Origin: Ichthyophthirius multifiliis
Lineage: Eukaryota; Ciliophora; Oligohymenophorea; Hymenostomatida
Direction of reading: 5' to 3'
Assembly: GCF_000220395.1 (NCBI RefSeq)
Contig: NW_004086450.1
Location: 124,001-188,000 of the forward strand
Length of the DNA stretch: 64,000 bases
In this document: positions 38,277-51,210 of the stretch, piece by piece
Layout: each line of letters begins with the position of its first letter
How positions within the stretch are numbered: the stretch's first letter is position 1
Position numbers and translations under genes: made by a program
Notes under the pieces: generated by a model
The model's input: only the letters and a program-made list of their open reading frames with translations
Databases searched by the model: none
What the model was told of the DNA's origin: nothing

Positions 38277-41273
38277 TCATTAGTTTTTTCCTAAAGAATT
38301 CAAGAATTCATATTCTTTATTTAAATTTTGTAATCTATAAATAAATCTGCTTTGCGGTAAATTAGAATATGCTGGTCCTATTTATTCAATTATATTTTAT
38401 TATTTACAAAAAAAAAAATTAAATACTATTTGATTTTTTATTAATTGTTTTGAAATCTCCTGCCCAATGATTTTTAATAGTATATTCAAAAGAAGATTAC
38501 ATAACAGAGTTTCTAGCTAATTCAGCCAAATCAACAGTAGATAAATCCCAAATCTTTTTATATTTAAATATTTTATTTGATTTAATAAAATAAAATTTAC
38601 TTAAGAAGCTATTGAATATTCTTCTAATAAAGGATCATTAGTCATATGAAGAATTAAAGGATCATCAGTAGAAATACTAACGTTTACTCCAATTTAAAAA
38701 AATTTATAAAAAGGTTATTTTTCATATTTCATAAATAATCTAATTATTTTTATTTTTTTGACAAATATAATATATAATTATTAATACTTATTATTTGACA
38801 AAGGACTCATTGCTAATCCAATTTATTTTAAATAGAACATATAGAGTAAAACTGGTGATTTTTCCAAAAGAATTCCATGATTGATACTATCTGCTAATAA
38901 AAAGGCACTAACTAAATGATCTATATTACCTGCCTCTCCACAATGAGGTCTAAAACTATAACAATTTAAATTCCTTTTTCTTCTAAGAATGTTTAAGCTA
39001 GTAATATTTGCATAAATATAATAAATCCAATACGCATAATGAGGATTATTTACTTTTTATATTATTTATTTATTTTATTAAAATAAAATAAAAAGGAAAT
39101 ACGTTTTGTCCATTTATTTGGTGGTGTCTATAAATCTTCCAAATAAAATTATTCAAAAGCACTTTCATCATCTACAGTATCAAAACCTCCTATAGTAGCT
39201 AAAAATTAGTGCAAAATTGGATCTATTTCAGGATTTATAGTTATCTCAAAGAGTGGTTTAAATATATTATCTATCATATCTTAAAAATTCTAAATGAATC
39301 CTGCTTTTTTATAGGCCTTTTTTTATTATTAAAAAATTAAAATAATTTTTAAACTATAAAAAAAATAAAAACCTAATATAATCTAGGTATCTATATCATC
39401 CATCTATTATATTTTGACTAAAGTTTATTATTTACAACCCAACAAGCTAATTTATTCCATTCTTGAGTATTTTTTCCATATATTGAAAGTCTCCATTCTG
39501 TATATACATATTAATCTTTCTCCATTCTTTCAATTACATTTTAAGTTATTTCAGCTATGTATTTTCCGTTTATAAAATTATCTGTTTTCATAAAAATTTC
39601 CCTAAATACAGGTTAACCTAAAGGATTGTATTTATTATTAAAATTATCGAATCTTTAATATAAAGTTCTATCGGCCTTAAATAATAATTATAAATATGAA
39701 GTTATATTTTTTAATTATTATTCTTACTTTAACATTTAATGTATCTAAACTAATATGTTCTTCTTTTATTCCATATCTATCAAAAACTTATTTTAAAGTC
39801 ATTATTTTACCGGTTTCATTATCTTTATATACTTCGGCATCAGGTTCATTCTAAAAATGTTAAGTAAATAAAATAAATTAATATTAGATAAAAAATAAAT
39901 TAAAAATTTATATATTTATTTATAGTATTTAATAAATATTAATATAAATATTAAAATTTATATATATATATATTACTATTAATTTCCTTTTTATAAATTT
40001 TAGTAATTTTAAAGCGTTCATGGATGCTGAATGATGTATATGAGTATCTACTTTTACTGTGTTATAAAAATCTCTGTGATAAATTTTCCTTTAATCTAAA
40101 ATCTCTTTATAATTATTTAAACTTTTTAATTTTTTATAATTGGATATTTTATCATATTTTTTTTTGTTACGTTTAATGCAAAGTAAACTTTTATCTTAAA
40201 AGCTATATTCTTTCTTAACATACAGTTTTATTTATTTTATTATTTATAAGCTTTTTTGTTTGTTTGTTTGTTTATTTGTTTATTCAAATATATATATATA
40301 TACCTCTAATATATAAAGAACATCTTCTATGTATTCTATCATAGTTGGTATATTTTCAGTATCTTAAATTAATTCTCCATTTTAATAGGCTTTTATGATA
40401 CCATCATCGCTTTTAAGAATAGTCTTTTGATTTTAATATATATATATATATTATTAGATTAATTTAAAAAAAATATAATATTTAACATTTTCCATAAGAG
40501 GTTACATTTCTATTTTATTCTAATTCCAATCAATATAAGGATTTTGCTCTTTATCATATTATATAAACTAACAGTTTAAATTTTCTATTTTTATTTTTTT
40601 TACTTTCTAATGAATTAAAATTTAATATAAATTAACCCTTTTAATCTGGTAAAAATTTATATAAATCCCTTTATTATATTGCTTTTAAAACATTTTTAGC
40701 TGCTAATTTTTATTCTTGATAAAAAAAACTATATTTTTCATAATCACAATCCTAAATAATAATTTTATCAAATTTAGCTAGCATGTATTAATTCTCTTAA
40801 TGAATTAGGTTATAATCATTTTTAATTTATTATTATAACATATTTTATTTTTCATCCTGTTATTCATCTTCAAAGCATTCTTATTAATTTCCTTTAAGAA
40901 TACAAATTGCTCTAGTAATTGCTCTAGTTCTTTATTAATCTTAATTTTTATTTTCTTCGTCTATTTCGTTATTATCAATAAATTAGCTATTCAATAATTA
41001 ATCTATTTTTGATTTTGTTACATTATCTCCATCCTATATTTAAGTATTCTATTTTTTAATAATAAGTTGCATAAGATCTACTATTTGAGATTATCTTCTT
41101 TCTTTGATATATTTGTTACTAATATTTTTATTTATATATATATATATAAAACTCATCTATATTTTTGGAGTTCCGAAATTATTTTTAATTTATGTCAATT
41201 CTTACAGGTCTTCATTATCAAAGTCATCATTATTTGGTAAAAATTATTATTATAAATTCTAGTTTTGTTACAT
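38277..41273 (-). CDS. AMP deaminase
   Basis: Converts AMP to IMP, the entry of the purine nucleotide cycle. The enzyme is split by about eight short A/T-rich introns but is unmistakable. In order: an acidic N-terminus ([14 protein letters not shown]), [40 protein letters not shown] with the zinc-binding Hx[65 protein letters not shown], a [17 protein letters not shown] stretch with the catalytic Glu and zinc His, [10 protein letters not shown], then [20 protein letters not shown] carrying the catalytic Asp pair, and a C-terminus [23 protein letters not shown] at 41273, TGA at 38279-38277. All catalytic and metal residues I can check are present. Confidence 0.93.
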
Positions 41274-41879
41274 TAAAACTTTTATTGATTGTAATATATT
41301 TTTAATTAAAAAGTTAATAGTTATAAATAAATTTTAAAAAATTTATAAAAATAATAAAAAAATAAAATTAAAATTATTTAATTAATAAATAAAAATGAAA
41401 TTATGATTTTATAATAATTTCTTTTTTTGTAAATATAAATTTCATAAAATTAATTAATTTCTGATTTTTTTCTTTTCATAAAATTAATAATTAATTTTAT
41501 TTACTGTTTTAAATAATAAAATATATTATATTTTAATATTTAATATATATTTCAAAGAATTTATATATTTTTTATTTGATTTATAAAATCTATAAATATT
41601 TTATATATTTATAGTCTTTCTAGTATATTCAATATTATTTTAAGAAACAAATAAAAATTTATATAAAAGTAAATGTGAAAAACTTAATTTTTAAAAATAA
41701 ACTAATAAATAATATCATTTTTTTTTATAAAATTATGTATAAATCCTTTAAAATAAATATGCTAAATCAATAATCTAAGTTTAAAATTTTGTAAATTTTT
41801 TTCTATACTTAATATAAACAACTATTTTTTTACAATAAAATCAAATCATTTTTTAGTAAAAAAAGAAGCTTAATATAAT
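41274..41879. other. A/T-rich intergenic DNA
   Basis: No gene seen between the AMP deaminase start and the doubtful coding region that follows. Confidence 0.5.
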
Positions 41880-42480
41880 ATTTGTTTTACCTTTCTTAAT
41901 TTTATTATTTTAAGCTTCTTTTTTGCTTTACTAAAGCTTCATAAATTTTTTAATGTCAGTAACTTCTTTAGGCTTTTCATTTTTTGAGTTTAATATGAAT
42001 GCAATTTATATTTTTTACCAGCTTTATTTCTTGAGAATCTTATGTAGATTTAACTTCAATAATAGTAATTATAGATAGTATTAGCAAGGAAATAAATAAT
42101 GAATTGTTAAGGTCTAATTCTTTTTAATTTATTTTAAAAAATAACGTAGAAAATTTCATTAAAAATAACTGTATTCCATTATCAATTAAAATACCTATAA
42201 AATAAACACTATTACCATAATTTCTTGTAACAGAAGCAATTATTTTTTCTATATCTCAACTACCAAATAATAAGATGGAATTTTCCATTTTTTTACAATA
42301 GCATTATTTTCATTTATGTTAGGACCTCATATTAACCATCCTATTATTTCTAGTGAATTGATTCTATTACAGCATTTTACTAACCATTCTTATCAAAAAT
42401 AATAAATCACATATGATTATGTTTATAAATAAACAGCTTAAAATTATTCAAAATTAGTACAATCGATTTTTGTTATGTTC
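41880..42480 (-). pseudogene. Interrupted coding-like segment of unknown family
   Basis: Coding-like patches occur on the - strand in more than one frame. They include NSVYFIGILIDNGIQLFLMK, EVKSTQDSQEIKLVKN and KNEKPKEVTDIKKFMKLQQ, plus ENSILLFGS followed by an in-frame TGA and then DIEKIIASVTRNYG, and NRINSLEIIGWLI followed by TGA and then GPNINENN. The two TGAs fall where a Trp would fit. The region may be a decayed gene, a piece of foreign (for example organellar) origin, or two short genes overlapping in different frames. The KEVTDIKKFMKL part is faintly like the start of ribosomal protein L38, but I do not claim it. Confidence 0.3.
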
Positions 42481-43579
42481 GTTTAATTAATTATTTTTAA
42501 AAAGGAATAATAGTTAATGCTTTTATACAGTTGCATAACTTAAATATTTTACTTATTAATAATCTAGAAAATATTATTAATCATGTATAGCTACTTTTTC
42601 TATAATTCTAATCAATGAAGTAGTTACTAGTTATGCAAATATATATTTTATTTTATTAAAGAATATTAAAGTTACTAAATTTAAAATAAAGCTAATGTTA
42701 TTTAGAAATGATTATAAATTTTTTATTAAATTAAGCTATTTTGTAAGAAAAAATTTCTAATTAATGCTAATAATTAAATAATAAAATAAATTAGCATAAT
42801 TATAATAATTATTTTTTAAAAATAGATTAAGTTAGAATAATTTTAATTTTAAATTAAATTAAAATAAATATATTATAATTAGTTATTTTTAGAAATCTCA
42901 AAATGTTATTATATAAATTTTTTGAAATAAAAAATTAGATATTATTAATACTATAATTTTTATTTTAAACATATAGTCAATTTTTTAAAAATAATTCGAT
43001 AATCTAATAGCTTTATATATAAATAGCTTTAAATATTTGTATTTAAGAATAAATAAATATATTAATAGTAATATTTATAGAAAATAATTATTTAAATATC
43101 AAAACTTTATATTACAATAAGATGGATATTATGGAGAAAAAAATTATTTATTTATTATAATTTTATATTTATTATAATAATTTATTTTTATAAATTAACA
43201 TTAAAAAAAAAATTATAAAGTCTTTAATTTTTATAAAAAGTTAATTAATTAATTTTATTTTATAATTATTTTTATTTAATATAAAATATATAATGTAAAT
43301 AAAATAAATTATATCTATATATTTTTTTTTTATTTATATAATTTTTTCATAATTATTTTTTATATAATTATAGCTTTTTATACAAATTAATATATATAAT
43401 ATTTATTTATATTATTTAATAATATGAAATAATATTTTTTTCGCCTTTAATAATTAATTTTATTCTTTATATATTTATTTAATTAAAAAATATAAAAAGT
43501 GGATAAAAGGAATAAATTATATTTTTAATTTTAAGTATACATATTTTTTAAATTTCTATTTTTTTATTTTTATTTTTTC
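42481..43579. other. A/T-rich intergenic DNA
   Basis: No gene seen; about 1 kb of nearly pure A/T. Confidence 0.5.
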
Positions 43580-46321
43580 ATAATTAATATTTTATCTATT
43601 ACCATTATTCTTAAATTATATTTTAACTTAGATATATAATTTCTTCTGATTGGGAAAATACATTTTTTTTTTTTAGTTTATATTAGCTTATATTTTAATA
43701 TTTATATTTATTGACTCCCTAATAACTAAATTTAGCTGATTATTATTTTAGATGTTATGAATAAAATTCTAAAACTTCTTATTTACTAACTTTTATATTT
43801 GCCCAATCTTAATCAAAAGCATTTTATTTTATTTATTAATTTAATAATATTTTATTCCAAATAATATCTAGCTACGTAAAAAGGTTTGAATCATTATTTT
43901 TAAATTTTCTAAAGTCTAATACTTTTTATTAAAAATTAAATAAAAAATATATTAATAAATTAAATACATTAATCAAAATCTATTGTATCTTCCAAGTTTT
44001 ATATTTAAATAAAAACCTTTTATAACATTTTTTCTATTTTAGCATTCATATACTAAACATCGAATCTATATCCTTGAATATAAATGCAAATTCCATATAT
44101 ATTTGGTCCAGGAGATATTAAAAAAGCTTAAGCAATATAACCCAATTAACTAATACTTCTAAGATAATAAAAAGAATTCGCAGATATAATTTTTTAAATT
44201 ATATTTATAATTTTTAATTCTTTATTTACTTATGTTTATTTTAATTAATAATAGTTAATGATAAAATTATTATTCTGATCAAAGTTTTCTGAAAATTCTC
44301 TTAAAACAAATGTTTTTTTATCTTGATTTTGAATATTAAATGTGTGCAAATGTAATTTATTATTTAAAGAAATCTAAAAAATATTAAAAATATAATAATT
44401 TAATTTATTTATTTTACACTTTTATATTCTAATTATTATAGTAATTATTAATATTAGTTTATAGCCGTTTGTTAACTCAAACAACCTGCTATTAAAATTT
44501 CCAAATTAAAGTTATTGGTTATTTCATTAAACCAAGTTTAAAATTTATTAAAATTAATTTTTTTATTATTATTAAAAATATTTATTTTTTCTTTATATGA
44601 ATAATTAGAACTCTTTAAAACATTAAAAAGTTTTTATATGTTAAGTAAGGTAGGCTATTCTTCATATTATTAATAATTTTAGCTTATATATTTTTCTTTT
44701 AGATATTCAAACTTTTCTTCATTAATATTTATTTAATTTTTTAATATCATATTTAAAAGTAAAGAAGCATATTCTTATATATCATCGAATTTTGTGAATA
44801 AAATCAAATTCATTCCAAAAATATTATTTTAAAATAATTCTATAGTTAATAACTAATTCATATGTTGAACAAGCATTCTATAAATAAATATATATTTAAT
44901 ATTTTTATATCATTTATAATTAAATAAATACTCATAAAATATTTGGTTTTCAATTTATTAAGACTATTTAGGATTTTTTAAAAGAATTAGAGAAATGGCA
45001 TTATTTTTATTTTAAAGTGAACATTCATATACATACCAAAGTTTTTAATTATTTTCATTTTTTAACATTTATATATTATCAACTTAAATAATTTTTTTTA
45101 ATAATTGTGATTAATTTTAATAAGTTTATTTTAAAAGAATAAAATCATCTTAAACAAAATATTTTTTAAAAAAATTATTTTTTTAACTAAATTTTTAATC
45201 TTAAAATATATTTTTTTATAAAAGTTTTTATTTATCTTCTTTATTGAATGTATATACTTAATATTAAATTTACCATAATTCTGAAATAACAAATTTATTT
45301 TAGTTTTAATTATTTAATATTAAAAATTTATTTAAATCTTCAAAATGTTCATTAAAATTAAATTAAATTTTCTATTAAAGCTCTTAAAGGTTAGAGCGGT
45401 ATATAATTATAGTATTATCTAAATTTATTTAATTTAAAATATTTTAAATATTATCTTTATCATAATTATTATAATCATATTAATTAAATAAGGTTTTTCT
45501 ATAATCATTTTATTCTGCGAACTATAAACTTAAATTAACTAATTGTTCAAATAATGACTGAAATTCTAAACTTTCAAATTTTTATTTTTAATCTTAAGAT
45601 ATGTTTTAATAATTTTTCTTTTTTAAATTTTTGTAAAAATAAAAAATACAATAAAATTGTTTATCTCTAAAATAAAATTTTACTTCTAATAATGAAATAT
45701 GTGCAACTGTCTAAAAACATTAAAAGAATATATTTATAATTTCAAATTATTTCAATAATCCCTATTATGTTAATTAAACAATTACTCCGAAAAAAACCTC
45801 TTATTAACTAATTTCTTAATATGTAAATTAGCAATTAGTTGCATAAAAAATATTTTAAACAAAAGAACAAAAAGGATCTTTCATTTTTTATTAAAAAATA
45901 TAGAATATATAATCTATTGATTTATTTTCATAAGATTTTAGAGGATCTACAATAACAAAAATTGTTAATTCTTTTAATTCAGTTAGACTTTTTAATTTAA
46001 TATATTTTCCTTTATTATCTTTAGAAAATGCTTTTTTTGTAATTTGAAATTAAGGAGAATTTCTTTTTTAAATTTATTCAAATAAATTATTCATGCTTTA
46101 TTTAGTTTATTTATAAGATTCTTAATCAACAATTATAGTTAAAAACATATTTTATGGTACATAATAAGATTATATATATTTTATAACAGAATTATCTAAA
46201 TCTTAAACAGCTTTTTTTAAACTCTAATTTGATCCAATACTAAACTTACTAAAAAGACTATCTTTATTAGCTAAATCTGTTAAAACAAACATATTTTAAT
46301 TAATAGCTTTTTATAAATAAA

Positions 46322-46376
<55 letters not shown>

Positions 46377-47075
46377 CATATATATATAAATATGTGTATT
46401 TAATAAATTAAGAATTCTATTTACATGTCGATATAAAATTCATATATTCACTATTAATTGCATATGTTTCTTTTTCTGCTATATTTTTTATTAATTTAGG
46501 ATTATTTATAAAATTTATTAATTTATCAAAGGAGTTATATAAATCTTTTAAATCTAAATAACAAAAAGGATAAGTAGTAGTATTTTGCATAGTCATTCCA
46601 TTTATTTATCCATTTTTATATATACCTTTTAAGATAATATCATCAACAATTGGAGGATATTATAAAAATAATAAATGCTTTTTTTAAAAATAAATAAATT
46701 AATAAATATGTAGTAATATTATTATATATAAGCGTTTACTTCTGTAAAATGTGATAATCCTAACATATCTTTAGGATCTTAATAACTACCTACACCTTTT
46801 ATAGTTAATGAAGCACCTATTTATTCAGTTTTATTTGCTACTGCTATCAAAACTTTTATTCCATTTTCGAGATTATAGTATTCATAATTAAATTTGTCAT
46901 TTTTAGGTTTTATGATATCTGTTTTAGATTAGTATTTTTTTTTAAGATGATTTTTATTTAGTTTGAAATAGCTATGTATATATTAATTTTAATTATCAAG
47001 AGCTATAAATAAGAGTGTAATAAAAATTAAATATATTGAATAAATTAATGTTTTTTTTTTGTTGAAATATTTCAT
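43580..47075 (-). CDS. M16 metalloprotease, insulysin (IDE)/nardilysin-like
   Basis: Zinc metalloprotease of the inverzincin type. It starts at ATG 47075 with a hydrophobic signal-anchor (KTLIYSIYLIFITLLFIALD), then NLENGIKVLIAVANK, GVGSYQDPKDMLGLSHFTE, and, after a 62-base intron (46678-46739), HLLFLQYPP. Splicing creates the active-site HFTEH (HxxEH), which no unspliced frame shows. The distal zinc-ligand Glu lies in AEKETYAINSEY. After an intron with an (AT)n tract (46331-46367) the body continues with DLANKDSLFSKFSIGSNQSL, YYVPQNMFLTIIVD and, near the C-terminus, YYLRSISQLGYIAQAFLI with IYIQGYRFDVQYM, the IDE-type SxxQLGY motif. The final exon reads KVSKQEVLEFYSQHLKQQSA. I could not fix the stop; the end is approximate. 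Confidence 0.88.
46331..46367. repeat. (AT)n microsatellite in an M16 gene intron
   Basis: About 18 dinucleotide units lying between two exons of the M16 protease gene. Confidence 0.85.
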
Positions 47076-47270
47076 TTATATTTATTATTTAGTTTATAAA
47101 AATTAAATAAATATAGGATATTCTATAATATAAAAATAAATTAATAATAAAGAATTATATATTCAAATAATATATATTAATGTATTTTATATTGATTTTT
47201 TTTAAAAAAATTATTAATATAATTTATATTTAAATCTTCAAATTTTTTAAAAAAAGTTTTATTTATTATT

Positions 47271-48140
47271 TCAATAATTGAAATTTTTAAGTCTAAAATT
47301 ATAAAATGTATTATATCCACTTTTTTTATTATTCTACTTAGTTTCAGATTTAAAATTCGTTCTTTAGTTATTTTTAGCATTATAAGTAACAATATTTGGT
47401 CCAGTATTAACATAATTATGGAAATAAAATTATGTTTAAAACATATTTTTGTGATTAAATAAATTATTTTTTTAATTTAATCTATTAACTTAAGTAGTAT
47501 TTTTCACTTCATTTTTTATTTCAGTTTTTTCTTCAATTTTTTTACTTATAATATCATGATTAATTTACATCAATTTCGGATTTTTATTTATTATAAAATT
47601 CTTCTAAGTAGTCTTACATTAAATTGATTTAACATCATTTTCTTAGTTATTTTATTATTTTAATTATAATTCGTATTATTTAAGCTATCTTTCGAATCCC
47701 CGATTTGGGCAAACAACTCTTCTTTTATTTCTAACAAAATCTAAAGCTGATTAAAAAGACATTTTGTTTTTTTTCATTAAATAAGATAATAAACAAGTTG
47801 TGCTCCTACTTATTCCTGCGGCACAATGAATTAATACACTTCCCCTTTTTAATCCATCAGAAATATCCTGGTATACTGAATCAAAAAATTAAATAATATT
47901 TTGACTTTCATGATCAAACATATTATATTGCTTATGATATATTTAATCATTTAAATTATAATATACACCTAATCCAGTTGCTGTTGTAATTACTGTTTTT
48001 ATACCTTTTTCTTTTAATAATTACTTATCTAATGCTGCTGTATAATCACCTAGCCATAATGCACCGTGATTGAGGGTTGAATTTTCGTCTAGAATTTTAT
48101 TTATGTTTTAATAGATATTATATTAAGTTCTTCTGAACAT
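47271..48140 (-). CDS. Dual-specificity protein phosphatase
   Basis: 289 residues, no intron, ATG 48140 to TGA 47273-47271. A compact DSP domain fills the first 155 residues: LWLGDYTAALDKQLLKEKGI (strand-helix start), a loop with MFDHESQNI that should hold the general-acid Asp (about 76), and the P-loop SVLIHCAAGISRSTT with catalytic Cys 106 and Arg 112. YLMKKNKMSFQSALDFVRNK and CPNRGFERQL follow, as in classical DSPs. The remaining 130 residues are Lys/Asn-rich with no recognisable domain. The enzyme removes phosphate from Tyr and Ser/Thr, often on MAP kinases; a link with the ERK7-like kinase of this window is only a thought. Confidence 0.93.
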
Positions 48141-48432
48141 TTTTTTTATTATTATATATTATTAATTCTGTAAATTTATATAAAAATAATTAAAAATTTA
48201 TTTATTAAGTTAGCTTTTTTTTAAAAAAAATTGTTGTTAGAATTTAATTTTTTATTTTATGTAAATTAAGAGCTCTAAAAAAGAAAAAAAAAATTAAAAA
48301 TAATTCAATATAAAATTAAATTAATATATATAAATTATTTAGAATATATATTTATATTTTATATATATATTTTTAAAAAGATATTTATTATCATGTAGAA
48401 TTTCAAATAAAATAGATTTTTTACTTTTTTTC
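48141..48432. other. A/T-rich intergenic DNA
   Basis: Short spacer with nothing recognisable. Confidence 0.5.
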
Positions 48433-51161
48433 TCATTTTTTCATTTAAGAATATATACTTTCATATTTATTTTAATAAGATTCTTATATAAAATATTCAT
48501 GATTATTATTCTAATTTTAAGGACTAATATTATTACTATTTGTTGAAAGTGTATTTTTTTTATTGATATTTATTTAATTATGCTTATAGAACATAATTTA
48601 ATTATTTTTATAATTAGGAGAGTTAGATAACATTTAAATATTGGCAGAATTAGAGCTTTTTTATAAAAAAAAGTTATTTTTATTATATATATCTATATCA
48701 TTATTATTTTCATTGTAATTATTTTTTAAGTATTCTGGTTTTTTAATTTCATTTCTATCCGATTAAATTTTAATTGGCTTATTATAATTAAAATGATTTA
48801 CATTATCAATATTTTTATAAGATTTATAGTTTTTATCTTTAGTTAAATTTAATTTATTTTCTTATTTGATTTAAATTATATTATTTGGTTATTATTATGA
48901 GTTAGTAATATCATTAAATTTGAAAGTACACTATTTTAAACTACTCAATAAATTATTTTAAGAATTGCTATAAAAATAGTGATTATTTCTAGATTTAATA
49001 TAAGAAGTTGGTGTATAAGATTTTATTTTTACTTCATTATTTTTATTAATTAAATTATTGTTAATAGAATTTGTTCTACCTAAAGGACTTAAACTATTAT
49101 ATTTTTTATTTGAAGTTAAAATATTAGAAGCTTAATTTTATTTTTATTATTTTTCTATTTTTTGTCTTCAATATTATATTAATTATTATTATAATCACCA
49201 CTATCAATACAAATAGTTAACATTGGTTTTGAAATATTATTTTTTAGGGAATATTATTTTTTTAAGAAATATTATTTTTTATATTTTTTAAATTTTATAA
49301 ACTTGATAGGTTTTATGAACTTATTTATTATTATATTTATTAATATACTAATGCTTGTTAATTTTAATTAGTTATTTCTTTTAAGGCCAAATTTTCGGAA
49401 CTTTTATTATTATTTAAAATTTTACGAAAATAATCACTTTATTCATTAAAATTTTATTGATTTAATGATTATGAATTAGAAGATAAATTTTAATCTGAAT
49501 TCTTTTAATATTGAATAGTATTTTATTAATTATTAAGATTATTTTAATAATTTATAAATGGTAAATTTATTTAATAATTATTATTTTTCTAAACTTCAAC
49601 TACTTTTTATTCATTTAATTGCTTATTTTAATCTATAGATTCATTATCAATTAAACAAAAAATAGAACTCCAATCATCTTATTATTATTATTCTTTTATA
49701 ATGCTTTGATTATGAATATTATCCTCATTTTCTATATGTTTATTATTTTATTATTATTATTGATTTTGAAGCGAAGCGTATTTCTGAAGTTCTTATTTAA
49801 GTACATTTATTAGTTCTTCTTTTATTTCTAAATTATGTTTAGATATTTTTTCTTTTTCTAATAATATATAATATTATTTAATCCAATGATCTAAAGAATC
49901 TTTTAATTTTTTTGTTCTTATTTAAATTTTTCAATTTCTTTTTTAGTTAAATATTTTAATTATCGATTTCATTAAATTGAATTTAAAGTTATTTATTTTC
50001 TTCAATTATATTATTATTATCGTAAATATCTTCTTGTTTAATTTTTTATTTTAGTTAATTAACAAATTATTTAGTTATATAATTATTTATTCTTTTTCAT
50101 TGATTATTTAATTCTTTTATTCTAATTATTGCTTTAGTAACTAATTTTCAGATTCTTATTAAGATTTTTAATTTTAAATAATTAAATTAAGTTAATTATT
50201 ATCTTATTAAAGTACTTAATTTATATTCTAAACTTACTTAAGCTTTAAATTAGTTTCGTTTAATATTTTATTAATTTAATTTAATTAATTTTATGAATTT
50301 TCTTATTCTTATTTCATATTAATTTTTAATGAAATACAATTTTACTCAAATTAAATACATTTTTCATTTTATTATTATATTTAATTAAATAACTCTTTAA
50401 CTTAGTTTTCTAATTTGATTTTTTCATCACTTTTTGATGATTCCTTTATTTGATTAATTTTAGCTTCTTCATTATTATTTAAATCTAATTAAATTTATAA
50501 TTATTAAAGATATTATTCAGATGCTTTACTTATATTATTATTATTATTATACGTATTTGTAATATAGTTTTTCATATTATTATAATTTTATTAAGAGTTA
50601 AATTCAGAAAAGCTTTTTAAAGATTATTCAGATGTACCAAACAATGTACAATATTAATTTTCATTATATTTTATTTGTTATATATTATTTAATTCATTTT
50701 AGCAATTTTAATTATTGGATTATTATTATTAATTTTAAAAAATTTAATTTTAATTTTTTAATATATTATATTAATCGAATAGTTAAGGAATTAAGTTACA
50801 ATAATTATCAATACTTTAATATTAAAAATTATCTTGATTTAATTAATTATTAATTTATGAATTCTAGATTTATTTTTTAGGATTTTCGAAACTAAGATTT
50901 ATATATTATTTTATGTTATTATTTTATATTTATTAAATATTTATTTGCAAATCAGATTATTATATTTGTTATTTTTAAATTGCTTATTGTTAATACTATT
51001 ATAATAATTATTACTATAAATATTAATTTTATAATTATTACTATTATTATTTTTAATTCAATTATTGCTATATTTATTACTATTGTTATTTTTAATATTA
51101 TTATTACAAATCGTTTTATTATATATATAATTACTATTATTCTAAAATAAATTATTTAATA

Positions 51162-51210
<49 letters not shown>

